20,006 bases of DNA from Clostridiaceae bacterium (GTDB lineage: Bacteria > Bacillota_A > Clostridia > Clostridiales > Clostridiaceae), in assembly GCA_029256485.1 (NCBI GenBank), contig JAQSXU010000079.1, forward strand, positions 1-20,006, read 5' to 3'. The translations under genes and the position numbers were made by a program. Positions 7,899-15,168 of the stretch are shown one piece after another. The stretch's first letter is position 1. Each line of letters starts with the position of its first letter. A model generated the notes under the pieces. It did not search any database. It was not told the origin of the DNA and saw only the letters and a list, made by a program, of their open reading frames with translations.

Positions 7899-9170
7899 AT
7901 GAAAAATGAAATTGAAAATAAGTCAATAGAGGATAGAATTGATAAATTAAATCGTAAGGAAAACTTAGAAAGAAAACTATGGAATAGAAATTTTATTCTG
8001 ATAATACAAGGACAACTAGTATCAATTTTTGGAGATAACATTTATGAAATAGCACTTGGTTTTTGGATTCTTGCAATAACAGGATCTACAGCATTAATGG
8101 GAACAATTATGGCAGCTGCAGTGTTACCTAAAATTTTTATTTCACCTTTTGCAGGAACCTTTATTGATAGGCACCATAGAAGAAACATAATGATTATTAC
8201 AGATGTTGTTAGGGGGATATTAATATTATTTATTGGAATTGCAGCAGTAATGGGATTTATACAGATATGGATGATTATTGCAATAGGAATTATTGTAGGA
8301 ATATGCGGCTGTTTTTTTAGTCCTGCAATTAATTCTGTTATACCTGATATTGTTTCAAAATCTAAACTCATAAAGGCAAATTCCATACTCTCGTTGGTAA
8401 GTACAGCAAATTATATGGTAGGAAATGCTGCAGGTGGTTTTATGGTTCAGATTTTAGGAGCACCAATAATATTTATAATAAACGGAGTGAGCTTTTTATT
8501 TTCAGCCACTGCTGAATTTTTTGTTAAAATACCACCGGTTGAGTCAACTTTAAAAAATATGAATTTTTTTGAAGATATGAAGGCTGGTATTGATTTCGTT
8601 AAAAACTCAAAAGGGTTAAAATATCTCTTTATAACAATTTGTTTTTTTAATTCTTTCGCATCTATGTCCATGACACTAACATTGCCATGGTTTAAGATGA
8701 ATAAGCAGCTTGGTTTAACATTCTATGGAATTGCAATGGCCATTAATGCTTTTGGAATGTTAATTGGTTTTACTGCATTATCTAGTATGGAATTAAAAAA
8801 AGAAAAAAGATTTTTTGTTTTCATTTCTAGTGGAGTTCTACTTTCCATTACGATGATTATTTACTCTCTAACGTTGAATAGATATTTAATTGGAATTTTG
8901 TTTTTTATAGATGGTTTTTGTATATCAGTAGTTAACTCACTAATTCAATCAAGTATTCAGATAAATGTGCATTCAAGTATGAGAGCAAAAGCATTTGCAC
9001 TTAAAGATATGCTGACATATGCTTTAGTGCCGCTATCTATGATAATTGCGGGTATATTAGCTGAAAAAATAAAAATAAATATAATTATTATGGTTGATTA
9101 TGTGGTTTTTCTTATAATATTTGTTTTACTTTTATTTGTGTCAAGTGTTAAAGAAATGATGAATACATAA
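7899..9170 (+). CDS. MFS transporter, drug/siderophore-exporter-like
   Basis: The 423-residue product has the hydrophobic pattern of a 12-helix major facilitator. A charged cytoplasmic N-terminus (1-30) precedes the first helix (NFILIIQGQLVSIFGDNIYE). The loop after helix 2 carries the family's motif A in the form G-T-F-I-D-R-H-H-R-R (about 86-95). The overall style matches the MFS_3/MefA/enterobactin-exporter-like branch, which usually effluxes small molecules with the proton gradient; the substrate cannot be read from sequence. The ribosome site is weak (TTAGGTAAG about 2-10 nt before the ATG). The gene lies 59 nt after the histidine kinase, so the kinase may report on the same compound or state. 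A terminator-like palindrome follows at 9257. Confidence 0.85.
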   Translation: MKNEIENKSIEDRIDKLNRKENLERKLWNRNFILIIQGQLVSIFGDNIYEIALGFWILAITGSTALMGTIMAAAVLPKIFISPFAGTFIDRHHRRNIMIITDVVRGILILFIGIAAVMGFIQIWMIIAIGIIVGICGCFFSPAINSVIPDIVSKSKLIKANSILSLVSTANYMVGNAAGGFMVQILGAPIIFIINGVSFLFSATAEFFVKIPPVESTLKNMNFFEDMKAGIDFVKNSKGLKYLFITICFFNSFASMSMTLTLPWFKMNKQLGLTFYGIAMAINAFGMLIGFTALSSMELKKEKRFFVFISSGVLLSITMIIYSLTLNRYLIGILFFIDGFCISVVNSLIQSSIQINVHSSMRAKAFALKDMLTYALVPLSMIIAGILAEKIKINIIIMVDYVVFLIIFVLLLFVSSVKEMMNT

Positions 9171-9256
9171 TTACCGTATTGGAGAAATCTGACAGAATTT
9201 TTTAGTATTACTTAAAAGCATTGATTTTATCATTTTATGCAATGTATATTTCTATT

Positions 9257-9279
9257 GAGACGAATATTCGTCTCTTTTA
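9257..9279 (+). terminator. Rho-independent terminator after the MFS gene
   Basis: The perfect palindrome GAGACGAATATTCGTCTC (9257-9274) is followed by TTTTATTTTTATT. The stem with its T-run ends the kinase/MFS unit. Because it is a perfect dyad it could also bind a regulator, but the T-run favours termination. Confidence 0.7.
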
Positions 9280-9294
9280 TTTTTATTATTATAC

Positions 9295-9323
9295 TTGAAA
9301 TATTTAACTCTTTGTGATAATAT
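9295..9323 (+). promoter_or_regulatory. Promoter of the 4Fe-4S protein/PadR operon
   Basis: TTGAAA (9295-9300) and TAATAT (9318-9323) are separated by 17 nt. The -10 box is the first six bases of the inverted repeat at 9318-9355. The start codon at 9368 is about 45 nt further on, preceded by AAGGGGG. Confidence 0.65.
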
Positions 9324-9355
9324 ATCTTTAAGATATATAGCTAAAAGATATATTA
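9318..9355. promoter_or_regulatory. Repeated ATATATCTT half-sites, probable PadR operator
   Basis: TAATATATCTTT (9318-9329) and AAAGATATATTA (9344-9355) form a perfect 12-bp inverted repeat with a 14-nt spacer. A third copy inside the spacer makes a second dyad, ATATATCTT-T-AAGATATAT (9320-9338). The array covers the -10 box and the expected transcription start. PadR proteins typically repress their own operon from AT-rich dyads, and a PadR gene is second in this operon, so autorepression is inferred. Confidence 0.6.
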
Positions 9356-9367
9356 AGGGGGTTAATT

Positions 9368-10090
9368 ATGAAAAGACAAAATTTTAGAAAATTAGTATTA
9401 ATAAGTGCAATGTTACTATTTCCAATAACCATGTATTACATCTCACCACAGTTAATTATCCTGGGGGCAATGGATGGAATAGTCAATGGAAGTTTCATTG
9501 TATTTTTCGCAATGTTCATAGGCTCAATTTTTTTTGGAAGATTATTTTGCGGATATTTATGTCCCGGAGGTGGATTACAGGAATGCGCCATGCTTGTTAA
9601 TGGTAAAAGTCCTAAACAGGGATGGAAAAACAATATAAAGTATGTAATTTGGCTGTTATGGGTAGTAGTTATAATTGTTTGCTTTATATTTAGAAAGCAA
9701 AAACTAACAGTAGATTTTTTCTATATGACTACCAATGGAATATCTATAGCAAATATATCTGATTATGTTATATATTATGGAGTAATATTACTTATATTTG
9801 TTCCATGTATAATATTTGGTAAGAGAATCTTCTGTCATTATTTCTGCTGGATGGCACCATTTATGGTAATAGGAAGTAAAATAGGGAAACTGCTTCACAT
9901 TAAAAGACTCAGGTTATCTGCAGATAAGAATTTATGCATAAACTGCCATATGTGCGATAAGTGCTGCCCCATGAGCATTAATGTGTCAGCAAAAGTTCAA
10001 ACTGGAAACATGGACGATAATGAATGTATATTATGCGGATCATGCGTTGATAACTGTCCTAAGAAGGCAATTAACTATAAGATGAAATAA
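9368..10090 (+). CDS. NapH-like membrane protein with two 4Fe-4S clusters
   Basis: The 240-residue protein has about four membrane helices (about 9-32, 42-60, 91-109, 133-151) and a C-terminal ferredoxin domain. Two membrane-proximal Cys pairs, C61-x3-C65-P and C156-x3-C160, are typical of the NapH/MauN/RdxA-type polyferredoxin family. The ferredoxin part has C190-x2-C193-x2-C196-x3-C200-P and C220-x2-C223-x2-C226-x3-C230-P, enough for two 4Fe-4S clusters, and should face the cytoplasm. Family members pass electrons across or along the membrane to a partner reductase or to maturation systems. No such partner is encoded here; the only operon mate is a PadR regulator 15 nt downstream. The ATG has AAGGGGG 6 nt upstream. 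The electron-transfer role is well supported; the pathway is unknown. Confidence 0.87.
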   Translation: MKRQNFRKLVLISAMLLFPITMYYISPQLIILGAMDGIVNGSFIVFFAMFIGSIFFGRLFCGYLCPGGGLQECAMLVNGKSPKQGWKNNIKYVIWLLWVVVIIVCFIFRKQKLTVDFFYMTTNGISIANISDYVIYYGVILLIFVPCIIFGKRIFCHYFCWMAPFMVIGSKIGKLLHIKRLRLSADKNLCINCHMCDKCCPMSINVSAKVQTGNMDDNECILCGSCVDNCPKKAINYKMK

Positions 10091-10105
10091 AGGAGGAAAA
10101 CAAAA

Positions 10106-10651
10106 GTGAAAAAAACCAGATATGTTTTACTTGGACTGCTTCAGGAAGAAGACTTAAGCGGTTATGAAATGAAAAAAATTATAGATATACGGATGTCTTT
10201 ATTCTGGCAGGAAAGTTTTGGACAGATATATCCTGAACTCAGCAAGATGACAGAGGAGGGATTAATTACGATTTCCAATACTGCATCAGAAGGAAATATA
10301 AGGCGTGAAAAAATAAGATATAAAATAACTTCCAGTGGAGAAAAAGAGCTAAAAAAGTGGATGGAAGAAGAAAATGAAAAGGATACCGTCAGGTCCGAAT
10401 TCCTTTTGAAAATGTATTTGTCAACTCCTAAGAATGTGGAGGAAATGCGCAGGCATATAACAAAGTTCAAAGAACAATCAGAGCAAAAACTGAAACTGTT
10501 TAATTTATTTGAATCAGAATTAAAACAAATAGTAGAAGTTCATAACAATCACAGGCAGATCCTTCATGTTATAAACCTGGGCATGCGTCAGGCAAAATTA
10601 TATATTGACTGGAGTGAGGAAATTTTGAGAGATATGGAAAATAAAAAATAG
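10106..10651 (+). CDS. PadR family transcriptional regulator
   Basis: The 181-residue protein starts at GTG with AAAGGAGGA 7 nt upstream, 15 nt after the 4Fe-4S gene stop. The N-terminal winged helix is typical of PadR: YVLLGLLQEEDLSGYEMKKI, then a recognition region (GQIYPELSKMTEEGLITI) and a basic wing (RREKIRYKITSSGEKELKKW). The C-terminal half (about 95-181) is the long helical dimerisation domain of the larger PadR subfamily, rich in Glu, Lys and His. It probably represses its own operon through the dyads at 9318-9355. The effector is unknown. Its 3' end overlaps the out-of-frame tail of the broken DeoR gene on the other strand. Confidence 0.92.
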   Translation: MKKTRYVLLGLLQEEDLSGYEMKKIIDIRMSLFWQESFGQIYPELSKMTEEGLITISNTASEGNIRREKIRYKITSSGEKELKKWMEEENEKDTVRSEFLLKMYLSTPKNVEEMRRHITKFKEQSEQKLKLFNLFESELKQIVEVHNNHRQILHVINLGMRQAKLYIDWSEEILRDMENKK

Positions 10652-10930
10652 TAGCTTTTTGGGGATTCCAGTACCACATTCAGCAATTATGGACTTAAGA
10701 TTTAAATTAAGCTTCTTCCTCTCTTTTATGGATTCTTGATGAGCGGCTGTTCTGTTAGGGATAGCCCCTCCATAAGTTCTTCTAAGCAAGGCTTTACTTT
10801 CTAATATATTTAAATCCTTTCTTATACAGTCTTCTGTAACATTAAACCTATTGCTTAAATCCTTCACCACAATGTTGCCTTCATAATTAAGAATATTTAG
10901 TATTTCATTATGTCTTTCTTCTGCGAACAA
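10598..10930 (-). pseudogene. Truncated DeoR family regulator (DNA-binding domain only)
   Basis: From a TTG at 10930 with AAGGTGG about 9 nt upstream, the frame reads a complete DeoR helix-turn-helix: EERHNEILNILNYEGNIVVK, DLSNRFNVTEDCIRKDLNIL, then the hallmark LLRRTYGGAI. Homology fades after ERKKLNLNLKSIIAECGTG. The remaining residues are unrelated hydrophobic sequence that runs into the 3' end of padR. Only about 110 codons remain of the usual 250 or so, and the sugar-phosphate-binding half is missing, so this is a relic or a stand-alone DNA-binding fragment. It is divergent from the PTS operon at 11133, the usual place for a repressor of such genes. It may once have used the AAACAATA elements; that link is inference. 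Confidence 0.75.
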
Positions 10931-11012
10931 GGAGAACACCACCTTTATGAATTTTTTAAAATTTAATGTATATACTTGAGAAAATAATCCAATCATATTT
11001 TTATGAAATAAT

Positions 11013-11041
11013 ATCTTTCCACATTTGTATTGTGGAAAGAT
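11013..11041. promoter_or_regulatory. Perfect inverted repeat, probable PTS-regulator operator
   Basis: ATCTTTCCACA (11013-11023) and TGTGGAAAGAT (11031-11041) are perfect 11-bp arms around a 7-nt spacer. The TTTCCACA...TGTGGAAA core resembles the TTGNCACA...TGTGNCAA dyads bound by MtlR-type PRD activators. It sits about 100 nt before the PRD regulator gene, between it and the DeoR relic. No T-run follows on either strand, so a terminator is unlikely. Confidence 0.5.
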
Positions 11042-11098
11042 TTCGATATATTAGAATATAGATTTTTGTATATGTCTATGTTAATATTAAAACATACC

Positions 11099-11117
11099 AA
11101 ACAATAAAAAACAATAC
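11099..11117. repeat. AAACAATA direct repeat, copy 1 (PTS operon leader)
   Basis: AAACAATA-AA-AAACAATAC is two copies of AAACAATA with a 10-nt period. The same 19-mer with one changed base is at 15723-15741, before the glycyl radical enzyme. It ends about 30 nt before the probable start of the regulator gene. On the minus strand TTGTTT from this element also forms a possible -35 with TTTAAT 17 nt on, pointing into the DeoR relic. Confidence 0.6.
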
Positions 11118-11121
11118 TAAT

Positions 11122-11135
11122 CAATATCGATATTG
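11122..11135. promoter_or_regulatory. 14-bp perfect palindrome in the PTS regulator leader
   Basis: CAATATCGATATTG is a perfect dyad that ends at the first base of the GGGAG ribosome site of the regulator gene. It could be an operator or a small RNA structure controlling translation. This is sequence symmetry only. Confidence 0.35.
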
Positions 11136-13196
11136 GGAGTGATTAAAATCAGCGAAAAGGAAGATGTAAAGAAAAGGATAGCATATGTCTTGCTTGAAAG
11201 CAAAAAACCTGTTACTATAGCTTATTTGGCTTCACTGATAAATAAAACTGGAAGAACAGTTCAAAATTATCTTGATGAATTAGAAATTGAACTAAGTGAA
11301 CATGGAATAAAACTTATAAGAAAAGCTAATTTTGGTGTTTATCTAGAGGGAGATAATGTTAAGTTAGATAAGTACAAAGCTTATTTACACAATGATAACG
11401 TTTTAGGAAATTGCCAGGATAAATATTCTTCAAACTATAGAAGACAGTATATTTTAAAAATTCTATTAGAGGAAAAAATACCTTATACTATTCAGTTTTT
11501 TTCAGATAACTTGTATTGCAGCAAGACTGCTATAGTAAACGATTTATCCTACCTTCAAACATGGCTTGAAAAGAGAGGACTTATTTTAAGAAGAAAGCAA
11601 AATCAAGGGTTGTGGGTTGAAGGGAATGAAAAGGATTTCAGAAATGCCTTAAAAGATTTTCTTTATGAAAGTAAAGAAAAAGAATTTGAAGATAACAACT
11701 TATTTGAAGACATTGACAACATAGACTATAGGATAGATTTTGTAAACTATAAAAAGCTTAAAAGCATGTTTCCTAAGTTAGATATATATGAAATTCAATT
11801 GATTATAAAGCAAGCTGAAGATAAAATGCATATCCATTTTATAGACCAGGCCTTTTTAAATTTGATTACTCATATTGCAATAGCCATTGAAAGAGTGAAA
11901 GATAAGAAAAGCATAAACATGAATGGTGATTTTATGGATGAACTCTTTAATAAAAAAGAATATGATGTGGCGGCCTGGGTGGTATCTCAATTAAGTGAGT
12001 ATTTTAAAGTTGATTTTTCTAAAGATGAGATAGGTTATATAGCAATTCATTTTTTAGGTGCTAAGGCTGAAGAAAATTTCATGAATGAAAATCACTCGGT
12101 TATTATACAAAATGCAGATGATGAATCTGTTGAAATTGCCAGGGAAATAATTAATACCTCATCTGAAATACTAAATATTGATTTTACAAAGGATGAAAAC
12201 CTTTTGACGGCTCTTGTTCTTCATTTAAGGCCAACTATTGCAAGGCTTAAATATGGGCTTAAATTATATAATCCTCTCCTTGAAAGAATTAAAAAAGAGT
12301 ATACCAGTATATTTGGTGCGGCCTGGGTTTGCAGCAGTATTTTTGAAAAAAAACTTGGTGTGTCTATAAATGAAGATGAAGTTTCTTATATTACACTTCA
12401 TTTAGCAGTGGCAGCAAGTAAGCTGAAAAAGAAAATAAATACTATAGTATGCTGCTCCAGCGGTATAGGAACATCACAAATGGTGGCACAAAAAATAAAA
12501 CACAGCTTTGAGGAATTGGAAATAGTTAAAGTGGTTCCATATAGTTATTTGAAAAAAGAGGATATAGAAAAGGCAGATCTTATTATAACTACTGTTAGAT
12601 ATTTAAAAATTATACCAAATTCAATATATGTTTCATCACTATTAGATGATGAAGATTTAAAAAATATAGCGGTTTCTATAAAAAATATATCTAGAAAAAA
12701 GTATTTAAATAAAACAGCACAGCAGGAAAAATCATATAACTGCAACAATATTTTTGAAAATGACCTGATTTTTTTAGATGATACCAGCAGAAATTTTATT
12801 GAAGCCATTAAACGTTATGGTACATTACTTGAGCAGAAAGGCTATGCAAAAGAAGGTTTTTCTAAGAACGTGATTGACAGGGAAAAAAAGGGAACGACTT
12901 TTTTAGGAAAGGGAATTGCCATACCTCATGCCAGGGATGAGTATGTAAATACTTCAAAAATATGTTTTGTAAGATTGAAGAATCCTATAATGTGGAATGG
13001 AAACCAGTTGGAAATATTAATAATACTATGTTTAAAGTTTGATGATATTAAATGTACAAAGGAATTTTTTAAAGAACTTTACAATGTAATGAGAAATGAT
13101 GAAATCATAGAAAAAATCAAAAATGAAAAAGATTCTGACAAAATAATAAAATTACTAAATGAGGGAGGCAATAATAATGGAACAATTAATAACTAA
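11133..13196 (+). CDS. PRD-containing PTS transcriptional regulator with EIIB- and EIIA-like domains
   Basis: The 687-residue protein has the architecture of MtlR/LicR-type activators. It has two N-terminal helix-turn-helix regions (about 10-60 and 102-160) and two PTS regulation domains with the expected histidines (H247 and H306; H364 and H423). A GatB-like EIIB domain has C441 in CCSSGIGTSQMV, and a fructose/mannitol-type EIIA domain (about 545-680) has H599 in GKGIAIPHARDE. Phosphorylation at these sites by the PTS should set its activity according to substrate supply. The EIIA gene overlaps its 3' end by 20 nt. The start is unusual: the TTG at 11133 and GTG at 11139 lie at or over the GGGAG ribosome site, while the codon 8 nt after that site is ATC (11148), where an ATG would be expected. 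The likely operator is the inverted repeat at 11013. Confidence 0.9.
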   Translation: MGVIKISEKEDVKKRIAYVLLESKKPVTIAYLASLINKTGRTVQNYLDELEIELSEHGIKLIRKANFGVYLEGDNVKLDKYKAYLHNDNVLGNCQDKYSSNYRRQYILKILLEEKIPYTIQFFSDNLYCSKTAIVNDLSYLQTWLEKRGLILRRKQNQGLWVEGNEKDFRNALKDFLYESKEKEFEDNNLFEDIDNIDYRIDFVNYKKLKSMFPKLDIYEIQLIIKQAEDKMHIHFIDQAFLNLITHIAIAIERVKDKKSINMNGDFMDELFNKKEYDVAAWVVSQLSEYFKVDFSKDEIGYIAIHFLGAKAEENFMNENHSVIIQNADDESVEIAREIINTSSEILNIDFTKDENLLTALVLHLRPTIARLKYGLKLYNPLLERIKKEYTSIFGAAWVCSSIFEKKLGVSINEDEVSYITLHLAVAASKLKKKINTIVCCSSGIGTSQMVAQKIKHSFEELEIVKVVPYSYLKKEDIEKADLIITTVRYLKIIPNSIYVSSLLDDEDLKNIAVSIKNISRKKYLNKTAQQEKSYNCNNIFENDLIFLDDTSRNFIEAIKRYGTLLEQKGYAKEGFSKNVIDREKKGTTFLGKGIAIPHARDEYVNTSKICFVRLKNPIMWNGNQLEILIILCLKFDDIKCTKEFFKELYNVMRNDEIIEKIKNEKDSDKIIKLLNEGGNNNGTINN

Positions 13197-13611
13197 GAAT
13201 TTAATTATACTTGATATGGATGAGAGCAGTAAAGAAGAGGCTATCTGCAGGCTGTCTAAAGCAATAGATGCAGAGGGGAAGCTTATAGATTATAAAAAAT
13301 ATGTGGAACAGGTTTTTGAAAGAGAGAAAACTTTTCCAACTGCCATAGGCTTTGAATTTGCCATACCACATGGCAAGACCGATGCAGTTAAAACAGCTGC
13401 AGTGGCTTTTGGAAGGTTAAAAAATGAACTGGCCTGGGGAGAAGATGAGAAGGTAAGGTATGTATTTTTAATTGCGGTGCCTGAAAAGGAAGCAGGAGAT
13501 AGACACCTACAGATATTAGCACAATTATCAAGAAAAATCATGAGAGATGAGTTTAGAGAAGAAATTAAAAATTGTTCAGATGTTGATGAAATTCTTAAAT
13601 TATTAAGTTAA
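13177..13611 (+). CDS. PTS sugar transporter subunit IIA, fructose/mannitol family
   Basis: The 144-residue cytoplasmic phosphocarrier belongs to the EIIA-fru fold. The phosphorylated histidine is H65 in GFEFAIPHGKTDAVK. It takes phosphate from HPr and passes it to the EIIB encoded at 14796. The start chosen is the ATG at 13177, with GAGGGAGG 8 nt upstream; an earlier in-frame ATG at 13159 lies before that site. The gene overlaps the regulator gene by 20 nt, indicating translational coupling. It is shorter than and distinct from the EIIA domain carried by the regulator, so the locus has one transport and one regulatory EIIA. Confidence 0.93.
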   Translation: MEQLITKNLIILDMDESSKEEAICRLSKAIDAEGKLIDYKKYVEQVFEREKTFPTAIGFEFAIPHGKTDAVKTAAVAFGRLKNELAWGEDEKVRYVFLIAVPEKEAGDRHLQILAQLSRKIMRDEFREEIKNCSDVDEILKLLS

Positions 13612-13628
13612 TTAACCAGGATTACGTT

Positions 13629-13642
13629 ATCTATGCATAGAT
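13629..13642. promoter_or_regulatory. 14-bp perfect palindrome between EIIA and EIIC genes
   Basis: ATCTATGCATAGAT is a perfect dyad in the 94-nt gap between two PTS genes. No T-run follows, so it is not a clear terminator. It may be an mRNA-processing or regulatory site, or chance symmetry in AT-rich DNA. Confidence 0.3.
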
Positions 13643-13705
13643 TATGTTTATATTATTAATACTAAAATTATAAGAAATTATTATAAATTAAGGGGAGATA
13701 TAGCA

Positions 13706-14773
13706 ATGAAAGATCTAAAAGAAATATTAAAAAACATTAGGCAGCATTTGATGACAGGTGTTTCCTATATGATTCCATTTGTTGTAGGCGGCGGTATATT
13801 ACTTGCTTTATCAGTAGTTTTATCAGGACAAGCTGGTGTGCCACAGACTAAGTTCTTAAAGGATTTATTCAATATTGGTGTTGGCGGATTCTCATTAATG
13901 ATACCTATACTTGGCGGCTTCATAGCCTATTCCATAGCTGAAAGGCCTGGTATAGCTCCTGCAGCAATAGCAGCATATATGGGAAATCAAATGGGTGCTG
14001 GATTTATTGGAGCATTAATTGCAGGTTTAGTTGGCGGTATTGTAGTATTTTATTTAAAGAAAATAAAAGTTCCAAGTGTAGCAAAAAGTATAATGCCTAT
14101 ATTTGTAATTCCAATTGTAGGAACATTTATTACAGCAGGTTTAATGGTATGGGTTGTTGGCGCTCCAATTGCTTCCTTAACAGTAAGTCTTACAGCATGG
14201 CTTAAAGGGCTGTCAGGTGGAAGTATAGTTATACTAGCTATAATTATGGGATTAATGGATGCCTTTGATATGGGCGGCCCAGTAAACAAAGTTGCATATG
14301 CTTTTACAATAGCATCAATTTCTCAGGGCTTATATAATATCGGCGGTATAAATGCAGTTTGTGTATGTACTCCTCCTTTAGGAATGGGACTTGCAACCTT
14401 AATGGCACCTAAGAAATATTCCGTAAATGAGAAAGAAGCAGGTAAAGCGGCTCTTCTTATGGGAGCTATTGGTATCACAGAAGGAGCAATACCTTTTGCA
14501 GCAGCAGACCCATTAAGAGTAATTCCATGTCTAATGGCTGGATCAGCAGTTGGTGGTGCAACTGCAGCACTTCTTGGAGCTAAGAACATGGTAGCATGGG
14601 GTGGATTTATAGTTCTTCCTGCTGTTACAGGTGCATTCCAGTTTATTATAGCAATAGTGTTAGGTACTGTAGTTACAGCATTACTTGTTAATTTAGTAAA
14701 AAAACAAAAACCAGCTTTTGATGAAACATCTAAATCAGAAGGTTCTGAAGAAATAGAATTAGATTTTGAATAA
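13706..14773 (+). CDS. PTS fructose-family transporter subunit IIC
   Basis: This 355-residue integral membrane permease is of the fructose EIIC type. Family signatures are the early helix MTGVSYMIPFVVGGGILLAL, the segment GGFIAYSIAERPGIAP, MDAFDMGGPVNKVAYAF, and ITEGAIPFAAADPLRVIPC, which contains the ITEGAIPF signature of this family. About ten membrane helices end in a charged cytoplasmic tail (about 331-355). It binds and translocates the sugar while EIIB phosphorylates it. Unlike common FruA it is a stand-alone IIC, with IIA and IIB encoded separately. This split layout is also seen in the E. coli frw cluster, which likewise carries a glycyl radical enzyme. The ATG follows AAGGGGAGA. The true substrate need not be fructose. 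Confidence 0.94.
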   Translation: MKDLKEILKNIRQHLMTGVSYMIPFVVGGGILLALSVVLSGQAGVPQTKFLKDLFNIGVGGFSLMIPILGGFIAYSIAERPGIAPAAIAAYMGNQMGAGFIGALIAGLVGGIVVFYLKKIKVPSVAKSIMPIFVIPIVGTFITAGLMVWVVGAPIASLTVSLTAWLKGLSGGSIVILAIIMGLMDAFDMGGPVNKVAYAFTIASISQGLYNIGGINAVCVCTPPLGMGLATLMAPKKYSVNEKEAGKAALLMGAIGITEGAIPFAAADPLRVIPCLMAGSAVGGATAALLGAKNMVAWGGFIVLPAVTGAFQFIIAIVLGTVVTALLVNLVKKQKPAFDETSKSEGSEEIELDFE

Positions 14774-14795
14774 TATATAAGGAGGAAGTAAATTT

Positions 14796-15113
14796 ATGAA
14801 AATAGTAGCGGTGACAGCATGCCCTTCAGGAGTAGCTCATACTTATATGGCAGCAGAGGCTTTAGAGAGAGCAGCAAAGGCAAAAGGAATAGAAATAAAA
14901 GTTGAGACACAGGGCTCCATAGGTGTTGAAAATAGAATAACCCTAGAAGAGGCAAAAGCAGCAAATGTTGTAATACTTACAAAAGATATAGGAATAAAGG
15001 AAACTGAAAGATTTGAAGGAAAGCCTATAGTTAAAGTAGGCGTAAGCGATGTGGTTAAGAAGGCTGATCAAATCATAGATAAAGTTATAGCTTACGTAAA
15101 TAGTAAAAAGTAA
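14796..15113 (+). CDS. PTS fructose-family transporter subunit IIB
   Basis: The 105-residue cytoplasmic protein carries the phosphocysteine C9 in VAVTACPSGVAHTYMAAEAL, the signature of fructose-type EIIB. It receives phosphate from EIIA H65 and transfers it to the sugar bound by EIIC. It begins 22 nt after the EIIC stop with AAGGAGGAAG upstream. It is the last gene of the operon; the bidirectional terminator at 15137-15168 follows 23 nt later. Confidence 0.94.
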   Translation: MKIVAVTACPSGVAHTYMAAEALERAAKAKGIEIKVETQGSIGVENRITLEEAKAANVVILTKDIGIKETERFEGKPIVKVGVSDVVKKADQIIDKVIAYVNSKK

Positions 15114-15136
15114 TTTAAATATAATATCCACTATAC

Positions 15137-15168
15137 AAAAAAGGTTAAGTTTTCACTTAACCTTTTTT
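15137..15168. terminator. Bidirectional Rho-independent terminator
   Basis: AAAAAAGGTTAAGT (15137-15150), loop TTTC, then ACTTAACCTTTTTT (15155-15168) form a 14-bp perfect stem with A and T runs on both sides. It can end the PTS operon (plus) and the UPF0303 gene (minus). The stop codon and last three codons of the UPF0303 gene lie within the hairpin. Confidence 0.92.

Noticed and set aside
10162..10470. Minus-strand 102-codon frame over padR
   Set aside because: It is antisense to a complete PadR gene with a strong ribosome site; its product has no recognisable features.
14323..14589. Minus-strand open frame over the EIIC gene
   Set aside because: It is the complement of a strongly conserved membrane protein; the same applies to other antisense frames over the kinase, MFS, PTS, GRE and activase genes.
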